A stretch of DNA of 32,970 nucleotides from Lentzea flava (GTDB lineage Bacteria > Actinomycetota > Actinomycetes > Mycobacteriales > Pseudonocardiaceae). The position numbers and the translations under genes were made by a program. The DNA is taken from NCBI RefSeq assembly GCF_014648475.1, contig NZ_BMRE01000072.1, positions 1-32,970 of the forward strand, read 5' to 3'. Positions 15,102-22,223 of this stretch are shown piece by piece. Positions within the stretch are counted from its first letter, which is position 1; every line of letters starts with the position of its first letter. The notes beneath the pieces are model-generated. The model was not told the DNA's origin, did not search any database, and was given only the letters and a program-made list of their open reading frames with translations.

Positions 15102-15620
15102 TCACCTCAGCACCGAGCCGCTGCCGAAGTCGTCGTCATCGTCCACCGGCGGCGCCGGCCTGCGCGGCGGCTGGACCGGCGGCGGTGGAGGCTGCGGAGG
15201 CTGCCGCTGCAACACCGAGCCGCCGTACTCCTCCGCCGGTGGCGGCGGCTGCGGCGCGTCCGGCCGGATCTGCAGGTCCTCGCCCGCGTGGGCACCCATG
15301 GCCTGGCGGAACTGCTGCATGCGGTCGCCGAGCAACGGCGCCGCGACCTCCTCCATCTGCGCGGCGGCGTTGGCCGTCGCCTCGCGGATCGCGCCGATGA
15401 TGGCCTGCTGCAACGCGGTGTACGAGCGGTCCATCGACTTCGGCTCCAGCCGCAGGTCGAGCACCGCGCCCGACGGCGCGACGGTCACGGTCACACCCGC
15501 GTCCGGCGCCTTGCCGACGCCGCGCATGGTCTTGATCGCTTCCTGGAGCTGCTTGGCCTTGTCCGCCTGTTCCTGGAACGAGCGCATTGCAGCGGACAGC
15601 CGATCACCCGGCATCGTCAC
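15102..15620 (-). CDS. YbaB/EbfC family protein with Pro-rich acidic tail
   Basis: The 172-residue product has an N-terminal YbaB-like domain, residues about 1-105: MRSFQEQADKAKQLQEAIKTMRG, then VTVTVAPSGAVLDLRLEP and a helix with ATANAAAQMEEVAAPLL. The C-terminal third is low complexity: two Pro-rich runs and the acidic VDDDDDFGSGSVLR. YbaB proteins bind DNA as dimers, but in actinobacteria divergent copies commonly sit first in operons with EspC/WXG100 genes, as here, where their role is unclear. It is the first gene of the five-gene operon; the GTG start has a GGGGG ribosome-binding site. Confidence 0.8.
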   Translation of the reverse strand: MTMPGDRLSAAMRSFQEQADKAKQLQEAIKTMRGVGKAPDAGVTVTVAPSGAVLDLRLEPKSMDRSYTALQQAIIGAIREATANAAAQMEEVAAPLLGDRMQQFRQAMGAHAGEDLQIRPDAPQPPPPAEEYGGSVLQRQPPQPPPPPVQPPRRPAPPVDDDDDFGSGSVLR

Positions 15621-15657
15621 GATTAACCCCCGACGGTCACCTACTCGGTGATCGAGA

Positions 15658-15939
15658 CTAAAGCACGCGGCCGTCCGGCCGGACCGGTTCCGCCATGTTG
15701 ACCTGCGGTTTTGTTCGTCTGGTCCGATTCGTCGGATTCAGCGCGTGCGGACGCGGCACTACGACGGCGGTGTGCGGACCGGCACCGGCCTGGAAATGCT
15801 CGCGCACCAGCGGTTGTCGCGCGGTGGCGAAGTTCGGGCCGAACTCCTGCGTGATGTCCACCGACTCGACCGACAGTCCCTTGCCTCCCAACGAGGACAG
15901 GTGGTCCGCGACCGCTGCGTGCTGGAACCCACCGACCAC
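15658..15939 (-). pseudogene. possible remnant of an FAD/NAD(P)-dependent oxidoreductase
   Basis: In the 525-base gap between the YbaB-like start and the next gene stop, one minus-strand frame reads VVGGFQHAAVADHLSSLGGKGLSVESVDITQEFGPNF and so on. It resembles the second nucleotide-binding segment of old-yellow-enzyme/2,4-dienoyl-CoA reductase-type proteins (A-x-AVADHL...V...EFGP). The resemblance fades after ARQPLVREHFQ, and there is no start, no upstream catalytic domain and no ribosome-binding site. I read it as a decayed fragment; it may instead be chance. Nothing else in 15621-16145 is supportable. Confidence 0.3.
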
Positions 15940-16145
15940 CTTGCGGGTGCTTCGCGTCCCGCGCTTCCGAACCGCCCCTCGTCATGAGTTCAGGCCAGGG
16001 CGAACGGGACGTGGGACCGGCTTCTGGTCGATTTCCACCTGTGTCCGGGCGCACCAGCACGCCGCGGGCCTGCCGCTGGCTGTGATCCTCACGGCCGACT
16101 AGGCCTGCACCCACCGAACACCCGCATCGCGTAGCGCCGGCTTGG

Positions 16146-16649
16146 TCAGATCGGCATTCTGAAGGCGTAGGCCCGCAGGTTCACTCCGGGCAGTGGCGCC
16201 CAGTCGCGTTCGGGCAGGCGCGTGAACCCGAGCCGCTGGTACAACCGGTGCGCCGCCAGCATCTTCTCCGACGAGGACAGCACGACGCTGTCGGCACCGG
16301 CGGCACGGGCGCGGTCGAACACCGCCCGCACCAGGGCCTCACCGACGCCGCGGCCGCGAGCCGCCGCGGCGACGGACAACATGCGGAACTCCAGCTCGCC
16401 CGGCCGGGAGATCTCCGCGTACGGCGTGCCGGGCCGCACCACCGTGACCGAGCCCAGCACCTCACCGGAGCCGGGGTCGGCGGCCACGAGCACCTCGGCC
16501 TCCCGGAACCTCGACGCCGCGTCGGCCAGCACGGCCGCGTAGTCGTCCGTGCCTTCGAGGTAGCCGTCCACGCGGTACGCCTCGACCGTCACGGAGCCGA
16601 CGGCGGGCAGGTCGGCCTCCGTCGCCGGGCGGATGATCACGTCAGCCAT
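16146..16649 (-). CDS. GNAT family N-acetyltransferase
   Basis: This 167-residue protein contains the typical GNAT order: an N-terminal strand-helix (MADVIIRPATEADLPAVGSV), LEFRMLSVAAAARGRGVGEALVRAVFDRARAAG with the acetyl-CoA pyrophosphate loop (R-G-R-G-V-G), then SSEKMLAAHRLYQRLGFTRLPERDW. The final segment (AHRLYQRLGF) is the standard C-terminal motif. It acetylates an unknown amine substrate. Its start overlaps the ligA stop by 8 bases, so it is translated from the ligA transcript, with a GAGGG ribosome-binding site inside ligA. Confidence 0.88.
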   Translation of the reverse strand: MADVIIRPATEADLPAVGSVTVEAYRVDGYLEGTDDYAAVLADAASRFREAEVLVAADPGSGEVLGSVTVVRPGTPYAEISRPGELEFRMLSVAAAARGRGVGEALVRAVFDRARAAGADSVVLSSSEKMLAAHRLYQRLGFTRLPERDWAPLPGVNLRAYAFRMPI

Positions 16650-18750
16650 CTGTGCCCTCTTCCCCGATGGTGGCCACCTCCCTCGCCGCGTCCGGGCCCT
16701 GCTCCAGCAGGACGCGGAAGCCCGCCTCGTCGAGGACCGGGACCTTCAGGGCGATGGCCTTGTCGTACTTGGATCCTGGTGAGTCGCCGACGACCACGAA
16801 AGCGGTTTTCTTGGAGACCGAGCCGGCAGCCTTGCCGCCGCGGGCCAGGATCGACTCCTTGGCCGAGTCGCGGGAGAACTCCGTCAGCGAACCGGTGACC
16901 ACGATGGACAGCCCCTCGAGGTTGCGGGTGATGGACTCGTCGCGCTCGTCCTCCATCCGCACGCCCGCGGCCCGCCAGCGGTCCACGACGACCTGGCGCC
17001 ACTCGGTTTCCCGCCACTCGACCACGGCCGCCGCGATGGTCGGGCCCACGCCCTCTGCGCTCGCCAGGACCTCTTCCTCCGCGGCGAGGATCGCGTCCAT
17101 CGAGCCGAACTGCAGCGCCAGCGCGCGGGCGGCGGTCGGGCCCACGTGGCGGATCGACAGCGCGACCAGCACCCTCCACAGAGGACGCGACTTGGCGGCT
17201 TCCAGGTTGTCGAGGAGCTTCCACGCGTTCGCGGACAGCTCACCGCTCTTGGTCGTGAACCGCTCGATCCGCAGCAGGTCGTCGGCGTCGAGGTCGAACA
17301 GGTCGGCCTCGTTCGTGTACACCGTGGACTCGGTGATCGCGGCGGCCGCCTCGTAGCCGAGCACCTCGATGTCCAGCGCGGCGCGGGAAGCCAGGTACGC
17401 CAGCCGTTCGCGCAGCTGACCTGGGCACGTCTGGGCGTTGGGACAGCGGATGTCGACGTCGCCCTCCTTCATCGGGCGCAGCTCGGCGTTGCACTCCGGG
17501 CACCGCGTCGGCATGACGAACTCGCGCGCGTCGGCGGGCCGCGCGGCCAGCACCGGGCCCAGCACCTCCGGGATCACGTCGCCCGCCTTGCGAATGACGA
17601 TGCGGTCGCCGATCAGCACGCCCTTGCGCTTCACCTCGGACGCGTTGTGCAGCGTGGCCCGCGCGACCGTCGACCCCGCCACCTTCACCGGTTCCATCAC
17701 CGCGAACGGCGTGACCCGGCCGGTGCGGCCCACCTGGACCTGGATGTCGAGCAGCGTCGTGGTGGCTTCCTCCGGCGGGTACTTGTACGCGATGGCCCAC
17801 CGCGGTGCGCGCGACGTCGTGCCCAGCCGCCGTTGCAGCGACACCTCGTCGACCTTGATGACGACGCCGTCGATCTCGTGGATCGCGTCGTGCCGGTGCT
17901 CTCCCCAGTACTCGACGTGCTTGCGGATGTCGGCCGGATCGGTGAGCACCTTGGTGTGCGAGGACACCGGCAGGCCCCACGACTTCAGCGCCTCGTAGGC
18001 GAGCGACTGGCGGGCGACCGAGAAGCCCTCGGTCTTGCCGATGCCGTGGCAGATCATCCGCAGCTTGCGCGAGGCGGTGACCTTCGGGTCCTTCTGCCGC
18101 AACGAGCCCGCCGCGGTGTTGCGCGGGTTCGCGAACGGCGGTTTGCCCTGCTCGACCAGCGAGGCGTTCAACGCGAGGAAGTCCTCGACCGCGAAGAACA
18201 CCTCGCCGCGCACCTCGACGAGATCCGGCACCGGGTACTCGTCCGAGCCCTTGAGCGTGACGGGCACGTCCGCGATGGTGCGGACGTTCAGCGTCACGTC
18301 CTCGCCGGTGCGGCCGTCGCCGCGGGTGAGCGCGCGCGTGAGCCTGCCCTTCTCGTAGAGCAGGTTGATCGCGAGACCGTCGATCTTCAGCTCGCACAGG
18401 TAGTGCGTGCCTTCGCCGACGTCCTTCTGGACGCGCTCGAACCAGGCCGTCAGCTCGTCCTGGGCGAAGACGTTGTCCAGGCTGAGCATGCGCTCCAGGT
18501 GGTCGACCGCCTTGAACTCGGTCGAGAACGTGCCGCCGACGAGCTGCGTCGGCGAGTCCGGTGTGGCCAGACCCGGATGCTCCGCCTCCAGTGCCTCCAG
18601 CGCCTTGAGCATCTCGTCGAACTCACCGTCGGTGACGACGGGATCGTCCAGCACGTAGTAGCGGAACTGGTGCGAGCGCACCTCTTCCGCGAGCACGGCA
18701 TGCCGCTCGCGCACCTCTGCGGGGACGTCTTCAAGGCTCTCGCTGGTCAC
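16642..18750 (-). CDS. ligA: NAD-dependent DNA ligase
   Basis: The 702-residue product is full length for LigA. Domains in order: Ia NAD-binding region (HQFRYYVLDDPVVTDGEFDEML), adenylation domain with the catalytic Lys122 (CELKIDG), OB fold, four-Cys zinc finger (CPECNAELRP...CPNAQTCPGQ, about residues 410-435), HhH repeats (RHVGPTAARALALQF), and a C-terminal BRCT domain (SIVVTGSLTEFSRDSAKESI...). It seals nicks in replication and repair using NAD+. The start is a GTG with a weak ribosome-binding site. It is preceded on the same strand by three coupled small genes (gap 33 bases) and followed by an overlapping GNAT gene. Confidence 0.97.
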   Translation of the reverse strand: MTSESLEDVPAEVRERHAVLAEEVRSHQFRYYVLDDPVVTDGEFDEMLKALEALEAEHPGLATPDSPTQLVGGTFSTEFKAVDHLERMLSLDNVFAQDELTAWFERVQKDVGEGTHYLCELKIDGLAINLLYEKGRLTRALTRGDGRTGEDVTLNVRTIADVPVTLKGSDEYPVPDLVEVRGEVFFAVEDFLALNASLVEQGKPPFANPRNTAAGSLRQKDPKVTASRKLRMICHGIGKTEGFSVARQSLAYEALKSWGLPVSSHTKVLTDPADIRKHVEYWGEHRHDAIHEIDGVVIKVDEVSLQRRLGTTSRAPRWAIAYKYPPEEATTTLLDIQVQVGRTGRVTPFAVMEPVKVAGSTVARATLHNASEVKRKGVLIGDRIVIRKAGDVIPEVLGPVLAARPADAREFVMPTRCPECNAELRPMKEGDVDIRCPNAQTCPGQLRERLAYLASRAALDIEVLGYEAAAAITESTVYTNEADLFDLDADDLLRIERFTTKSGELSANAWKLLDNLEAAKSRPLWRVLVALSIRHVGPTAARALALQFGSMDAILAAEEEVLASAEGVGPTIAAAVVEWRETEWRQVVVDRWRAAGVRMEDERDESITRNLEGLSIVVTGSLTEFSRDSAKESILARGGKAAGSVSKKTAFVVVGDSPGSKYDKAIALKVPVLDEAGFRVLLEQGPDAAREVATIGEEGTDG

Positions 18751-18783
18751 GGGGAACAGCTTAGTGAGCAGGTCTGACAGTTT

Positions 18784-19437
18784 TCAGGCGTCCGAAACCC
18801 CGGCCAGCTCCCGAACGAGTGAACGCAGCTCCAGCAGGCTGATCGTGCCCTCCGGTTCCAGCTGCGCGGTCTCCACGCGCCGCAACCGCTCCCCCGCCAG
18901 GCGTTCGCCGAGAGTGACGTCCAGCGGCAGGAACGTCATCGTCTGCCGCTGCTGGTCGGTCAGCTCCGCGAGCGCCGGGTGGTAGACCGCCACGTCCACG
19001 ACGTCACCGTCCACCTGGGCCACGACGCGGTAGTCGCCCAGCCGCATCTTGACCTCGCCGAGGTTGACGACGACCTCGGTCGGGTCCGGCACCGGCGGCA
19101 CCGAGTCGTGGAACTCCCACACCATGTCCGACGGCGGCGCGGCCTTGATCCACGCGTCGGTGTACGGACGCAGCCGCGGATCCTCCTGGCCCGTGATCAC
19201 CAGCGCGTACATCGCCATGTGGCCCTGTTCGAGCGAGAACATCAGGTCCGGGTGCAAGGCGTTGACGAGATCCCTCAGCTCGTCGGAGACCCTGTGCGGT
19301 TCGCCGTCGCCGAGCGCCGCGCTCACCACCGGCACGAGCTCGAACCACCGCTCCCAGAAGCGCTGCGCGGCCTCCTCCGCGTTCGGCAGGTGTGCGGGGA
19401 CGACGTCTTCGGCTTTGCGGCGGCGGAACCACTTCAT
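18784..19437 (-). CDS. hypothetical protein upstream of ligA
   Basis: The protein is 217 residues from the ATG at 19437 (a TTG at 19446 overlapping the previous stop is also possible). It begins with a basic MKWFRRRKAEDV and then AAQRFWERWFELVPVVSAALGDGEP, a helical stretch. The remainder is a mixed alpha/beta protein with GHMAMYALVITGQEDPRLRPYTDAWIKAAP, and LGEVKMRLGDYRVVAQVDGDVVDVAVYHPAL. No catalytic motif, signal peptide or membrane span. It is packed between the YdeI-like gene and ligA. I do not recognise a named family. Confidence 0.75.
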   Translation of the reverse strand: MKWFRRRKAEDVVPAHLPNAEEAAQRFWERWFELVPVVSAALGDGEPHRVSDELRDLVNALHPDLMFSLEQGHMAMYALVITGQEDPRLRPYTDAWIKAAPPSDMVWEFHDSVPPVPDPTEVVVNLGEVKMRLGDYRVVAQVDGDVVDVAVYHPALAELTDQQRQTMTFLPLDVTLGERLAGERLRRVETAQLEPEGTISLLELRSLVRELAGVSDA

Positions 19438-19442
19438 GATGT

Positions 19443-20000
19443 TCAAGCGTAGAGCTTGCGGCCGTCGGCCAGCATGTCGACGAACTGGGCGATGCGCTTC
19501 GCGCGCGTCTCTGCCCTCTTCGCGTCGTGGATGCGCAGCAGAATCGCGTACCGGTTCTGGCTGTTCAGCCCCTCGAACGCCTTGGCGGCGGCGGGGTTCG
19601 CCTTCAGGGCCGCGGTGAGATCATCGGGTACCTCGATCGTCGCCGGACCCGCGTAGGCGGCCTCCCAGCGGCCGTCCGCCTTCGCCTTCTCGACCTCGGC
19701 GAGCCCGGCCGGCAGCATCCGACCGGCCGCGATCAGCTGCTCGACCTTGGCGCAGTTGCGCTTGGACCACCTGCTGCGCGGCTTCCTCGGCGTCCACCGC
19801 TGCGAGTAGTACGTCTCGTCGATGGACCGCACGAGCCCGTCGATCCACCCGTGGCACAGCGCGATGTCCAGCGCCTCGTCGTAGGTGATCGTCTTGAGCC
19901 CCGAGCCCTTCTTGGCGTACTTGATCCACAGCTCGGTCTCGGTGGAGCCGTTCTCGTGCAACCAGGCGTCGAACTGCGCGGGATCGGAGAAGAAGATCAA
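19443..20000 (-). CDS. YdeI/OmpD-associated family protein
   Basis: This 185-residue protein has the hallmarks of the YdeI/OmpD-associated family: SDPAQFDAWLHENGSTETELWIKYAKKGSG, YDEALDIALCHGWIDGLVRSIDETYYSQRWTPRKPRSRWSKRN, and a C-terminal domain EVPDDLTAALKANPAAAKAFEGLNSQNRYAILLRIHDAKRAETRAKRI. Members are cytoplasmic and linked to stress or antimicrobial-peptide tolerance in enteric bacteria, but the biochemical role is not established. It overlaps the LppU-like gene by 4 bases and nearly abuts the next gene, so it is in the same operon. Confidence 0.9.
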   Translation of the reverse strand: MIFFSDPAQFDAWLHENGSTETELWIKYAKKGSGLKTITYDEALDIALCHGWIDGLVRSIDETYYSQRWTPRKPRSRWSKRNCAKVEQLIAAGRMLPAGLAEVEKAKADGRWEAAYAGPATIEVPDDLTAALKANPAAAKAFEGLNSQNRYAILLRIHDAKRAETRAKRIAQFVDMLADGRKLYA

Positions 20001-20518
20001 CGCACCCTCCTCAGGCAGAGCGTCATCTCCTCATAGGGAACACCGAGTTCGGCGTCCGCGGGGCAACTTTCGTCGGCAATGCCGACGACCTGCACGTTCA
20101 CCCGCGGTGCCGCGCAGTCGAACTTGGCCACCACCGACCGCTGGAGGTCCTCGGTGTCGAGCTCGAAGCAGTCACCCCTGCGGGCGTTGGGCAGCAGGCA
20201 CAGCGCCGCGTTGTGCCTGGTGTCCCGCAACACCTTGTACTCGCCGCGCGGGCACTGCCCCGACGTCTTGTCCAGCACGGTCCCGATCCTCAACGCGGCC
20301 CTGTCGCCAGCGCAGTCGATCACCGTCAGGCCCAGGTCGTCCTCGCCCGGCCCGGCGAACTTCACGCAGGTGCCCTTCTGCGCCTTCGAATAGTCCGTGA
20401 GGAACAGGGCTTCGGGTGCCGCGGGCGCGGGTTCGTCCTCGCTGCTGAACAACCACCACAGAACTCCGTACGCCAGCACGGCGAGTACACACACCATCAC
20501 GGTCTGTCGGACGGCCAC
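19997..20518 (-). CDS. membrane-anchored protein with two LppU-like Cys domains
   Basis: From the GTG at 20518 the product is 173 residues with an N-terminal transmembrane segment (VMVCVLAVLAYGVLWWLF) and an extracytoplasmic part. That part holds two similar units, each of the form GxC...DC...CP...LCL: GTCVKFAG...VIDCAG...QCPRGEY...ALCLLP and GDCFELD...KFDCAA...SCPADAE...LCLRR. This matches the LppU/SCO3897-type domain, whose conserved cysteines likely form disulfides. Earlier in-frame starts exist up to the ATG at 20584, but that ATG overlaps the start codon of the divergent GNAT gene. Function is unknown. It is the first gene of the run leading to ligA. Confidence 0.7.
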   Translation of the reverse strand: MAVRQTVMVCVLAVLAYGVLWWLFSSEDEPAPAAPEALFLTDYSKAQKGTCVKFAGPGEDDLGLTVIDCAGDRAALRIGTVLDKTSGQCPRGEYKVLRDTRHNAALCLLPNARRGDCFELDTEDLQRSVVAKFDCAAPRVNVQVVGIADESCPADAELGVPYEEMTLCLRRVR

Positions 20519-20582
20519 GCTGCGGATTATGGCGGCGAAAACCCGGTGGCGCGCGGCGACCGGATTGGCCACAGTGCGCGTC

Positions 20583-21062
20583 ATGCTGATCCGGCGGGAG
20601 ACACCCGCAGACATAGACGCCATCCGCACCGTCACGAACCTCGCGTTCAAGGACGGGCCCGAGGCCGGGCTGATCGACCAGCTGCGGGAGGACGAGGGCT
20701 GGATCCCCGAGTTGTCGCTCGTCGCGGACGGGGTGATCGGCCACGTCGTGTGCACTCGCGGGTACATCGGCGAGGTGCCGGTTCTGGGGCTCGGGCCGAT
20801 CAGCGTGCACCCCGATCATCAGCGCGCCGGCGTGGGCAAGGCGCTGATGCACGCCGTTCTCGGGGCGGCTGAGGCTCTCGGGGAGCCCGCGGTGATCCTG
20901 CTCGGCAGCCCCGGCTACTACTCGCGGTTCGGGTTCCGGATGGCCGCGGAGTTCGGGATCACGCCACCGGTCGCCGAGTGGGAGCCCTACTTCCAGGCGC
21001 GCCTCTTCCGCGAGGTTCCTGGTGGGGCGTTCCGGTACGCGGAGCCGTTCAACCGGCTTTGA
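20583..21062 (+). CDS. GNAT family N-acetyltransferase (YhbS-like)
   Basis: The product is 159 residues from the ATG at 20583 (MLIRRETPADIDAIRTVTNLAF). The pattern follows the YhbS/putative acetyltransferase subgroup: VLGLGPISVHPDHQRAGVGKALMHAVLGAAEALG (acetyl-CoA loop QRAGVG), then VILLGSPGYYSRFGFRMAAEFGITPP and a C-terminal FQARLFREVPGGAFRYAEPF. It acetylates an unknown substrate. It is divergent from the LppU-like gene and converges with the propeller gene, overlapping it by 14 bases. Confidence 0.88.
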   Translation: MLIRRETPADIDAIRTVTNLAFKDGPEAGLIDQLREDEGWIPELSLVADGVIGHVVCTRGYIGEVPVLGLGPISVHPDHQRAGVGKALMHAVLGAAEALGEPAVILLGSPGYYSRFGFRMAAEFGITPPVAEWEPYFQARLFREVPGGAFRYAEPFNRL

Positions 21063-22185
21063 GCACGGTGCCGTCGGCTTTGCGGGCGTAGACCGTGCCG
21101 TCCGGTTGGGCGGACACGGTGTCGATGAAACGGCTGTCGCCCAAAGGTTCCCACTTCGTGCCGAGGCGGTGTGCGCGGCCGCCGATCAACGAGTAGACGT
21201 CGATCGTCCCATCAGGACGGAGCACCGCTTCGGGGGAGGCTTCCAGGCCTTGGGCGATCTCGCGCCAGGCACCGCGCTCGCTGACCACGAGCGTGGTGCC
21301 GGAACGGACGTACACGGTCACCGATCCGTCCGGGTGCGCGACCGCCGACGGCTTGCCCGCCGCGAACCCCGGCGGGCTCAACGGGATCGATCCGGATTGG
21401 CGGGCCCCCTGGGGGGAGCCACCCCCCATCCCAATCATCGCAAAGGGGTCTGACAGTTTCGCCACGCTGCCGTCGACGAGCACCGCGTACAGGTCGACCG
21501 TCCCATCCGGACGGAGAACGGCCTCGGGATCGCCAGCCACACCGGAGGCCACCGGTTGCCACGCCCCGTCGGCCAGCGCCAAGACCTCGCCGCGAACGGT
21601 CCGCGCGAACACGAACCGGCCGGCCACCGACGGCCGTCCGACGAAGTCACCCGACGTGCTCAGCCGCGTCCGGCCGGCCCAGACGTCCCCGTCCTCCACC
21701 ACGTGCGTGACACCGCCGACGACCTCCGGCCCGCCCTGCCAGGCCTGCCGCAGCATCGACTCGGCCCGCGGCAGAGCCTGGTCGTACCGCTGCGGGCAGC
21801 ACGACCGCTGCACCGCGTCCGCGAGCAACCCCGGCGTGAGGTCCGGCCGGTCCACCTCCACCGCGTACTCGAAGAACCGGCGCGCGGCGTAGGCCACGTC
21901 CATGATCTGCGAAGGCGTTCCCCAGCCCATCGACGGCCGCTGCTGGAACACGCCCAGCGAGTCGGCGTCCCCGCAGTCCAGGTTGTTCATGTGCGACTCG
22001 ACCCACCCTGCCTCGAACCCGGCGAGCAGCACCTTGTCGCCGACCTCCAGCGACAGCCCCGTCTCGAGGACGGTCCGGATCACCTCGGCGTCGTGCGAGG
22101 ACGGCACGCGGCAAGAGGTGTTCAGCGGCAGGGCGTGAGCCGTACCGGCTGTCAGCAGCAAAAACACCAGCGCGAGCCTGAGCAC
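21049..22185 (-). CDS. secreted lysozyme-like domain plus beta-propeller protein
   Basis: The 378-residue product has a signal peptide (MLRLALVFLLLTAGTAHA). Residues about 25-150 contain LLAGFEAGWVESHMNNLDCGDADSLGVFQQRPSMGWGTPSQIMDVAYAARRFF, a lysozyme/transglycosylase-like signature common in actinobacterial cell-wall enzymes, with Glu of AGWVES a candidate catalytic acid. Residues about 160-378 are repeats of about 45 residues with PEAVLRPDGTVDLYAV- and PSAVAHPDGSVTVYV-type strands, a beta-propeller or PLL-lectin-like fold that may bind glycans. It probably acts on or adheres to cell-wall or environmental polysaccharide. The start is GTG. A 42-bp hairpin is embedded in frame between two propeller repeats. 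Confidence 0.75.
   Translation of the reverse strand: MLRLALVFLLLTAGTAHALPLNTSCRVPSSHDAEVIRTVLETGLSLEVGDKVLLAGFEAGWVESHMNNLDCGDADSLGVFQQRPSMGWGTPSQIMDVAYAARRFFEYAVEVDRPDLTPGLLADAVQRSCCPQRYDQALPRAESMLRQAWQGGPEVVGGVTHVVEDGDVWAGRTRLSTSGDFVGRPSVAGRFVFARTVRGEVLALADGAWQPVASGVAGDPEAVLRPDGTVDLYAVLVDGSVAKLSDPFAMIGMGGGSPQGARQSGSIPLSPPGFAAGKPSAVAHPDGSVTVYVRSGTTLVVSERGAWREIAQGLEASPEAVLRPDGTIDVYSLIGGRAHRLGTKWEPLGDSRFIDTVSAQPDGTVYARKADGTVLKAG
21395..21436. repeat. 42-bp hairpin element inside the propeller gene
   Basis: The stretch begins GATTGG and ends CCAATC; inside are complementary G6/C6 runs (GGGGGG at 21412-21417 and CCCCCC at 21422-21427). The whole reads as an imperfect palindrome and is exactly 42 bases (14 codons). 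It encodes a linker about IGMGGGSPQGARQS between propeller repeats. Composition is unlike the surrounding coding sequence. Confidence 0.6.
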
Positions 22186-22223
22186 AAGTCCTAATTGGAC
22201 ACCCAGGCCCGCGCCGGCGCCAC

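Noticed and set aside
13548..15651. A shared 14-base string (CGGTCACCTACTCG) near 13.55 and 15.64 kb
   Set aside because: One copy is the end of a coding region and the other is intergenic; the length is compatible with chance in GC-rich DNA.
15641..16114. A 157-residue minus-strand frame and a 135-residue plus-strand frame in the gap
   Set aside because: Both lack ribosome-binding sites and protein-like composition; only the shorter minus frame shows any family resemblance.
18771..21460. A shared 13-base string (GGTCTGACAGTTT) near 18.77 and 21.45 kb
   Set aside because: A match of this length is expected by chance within 33 kb, and the two contexts are unrelated.
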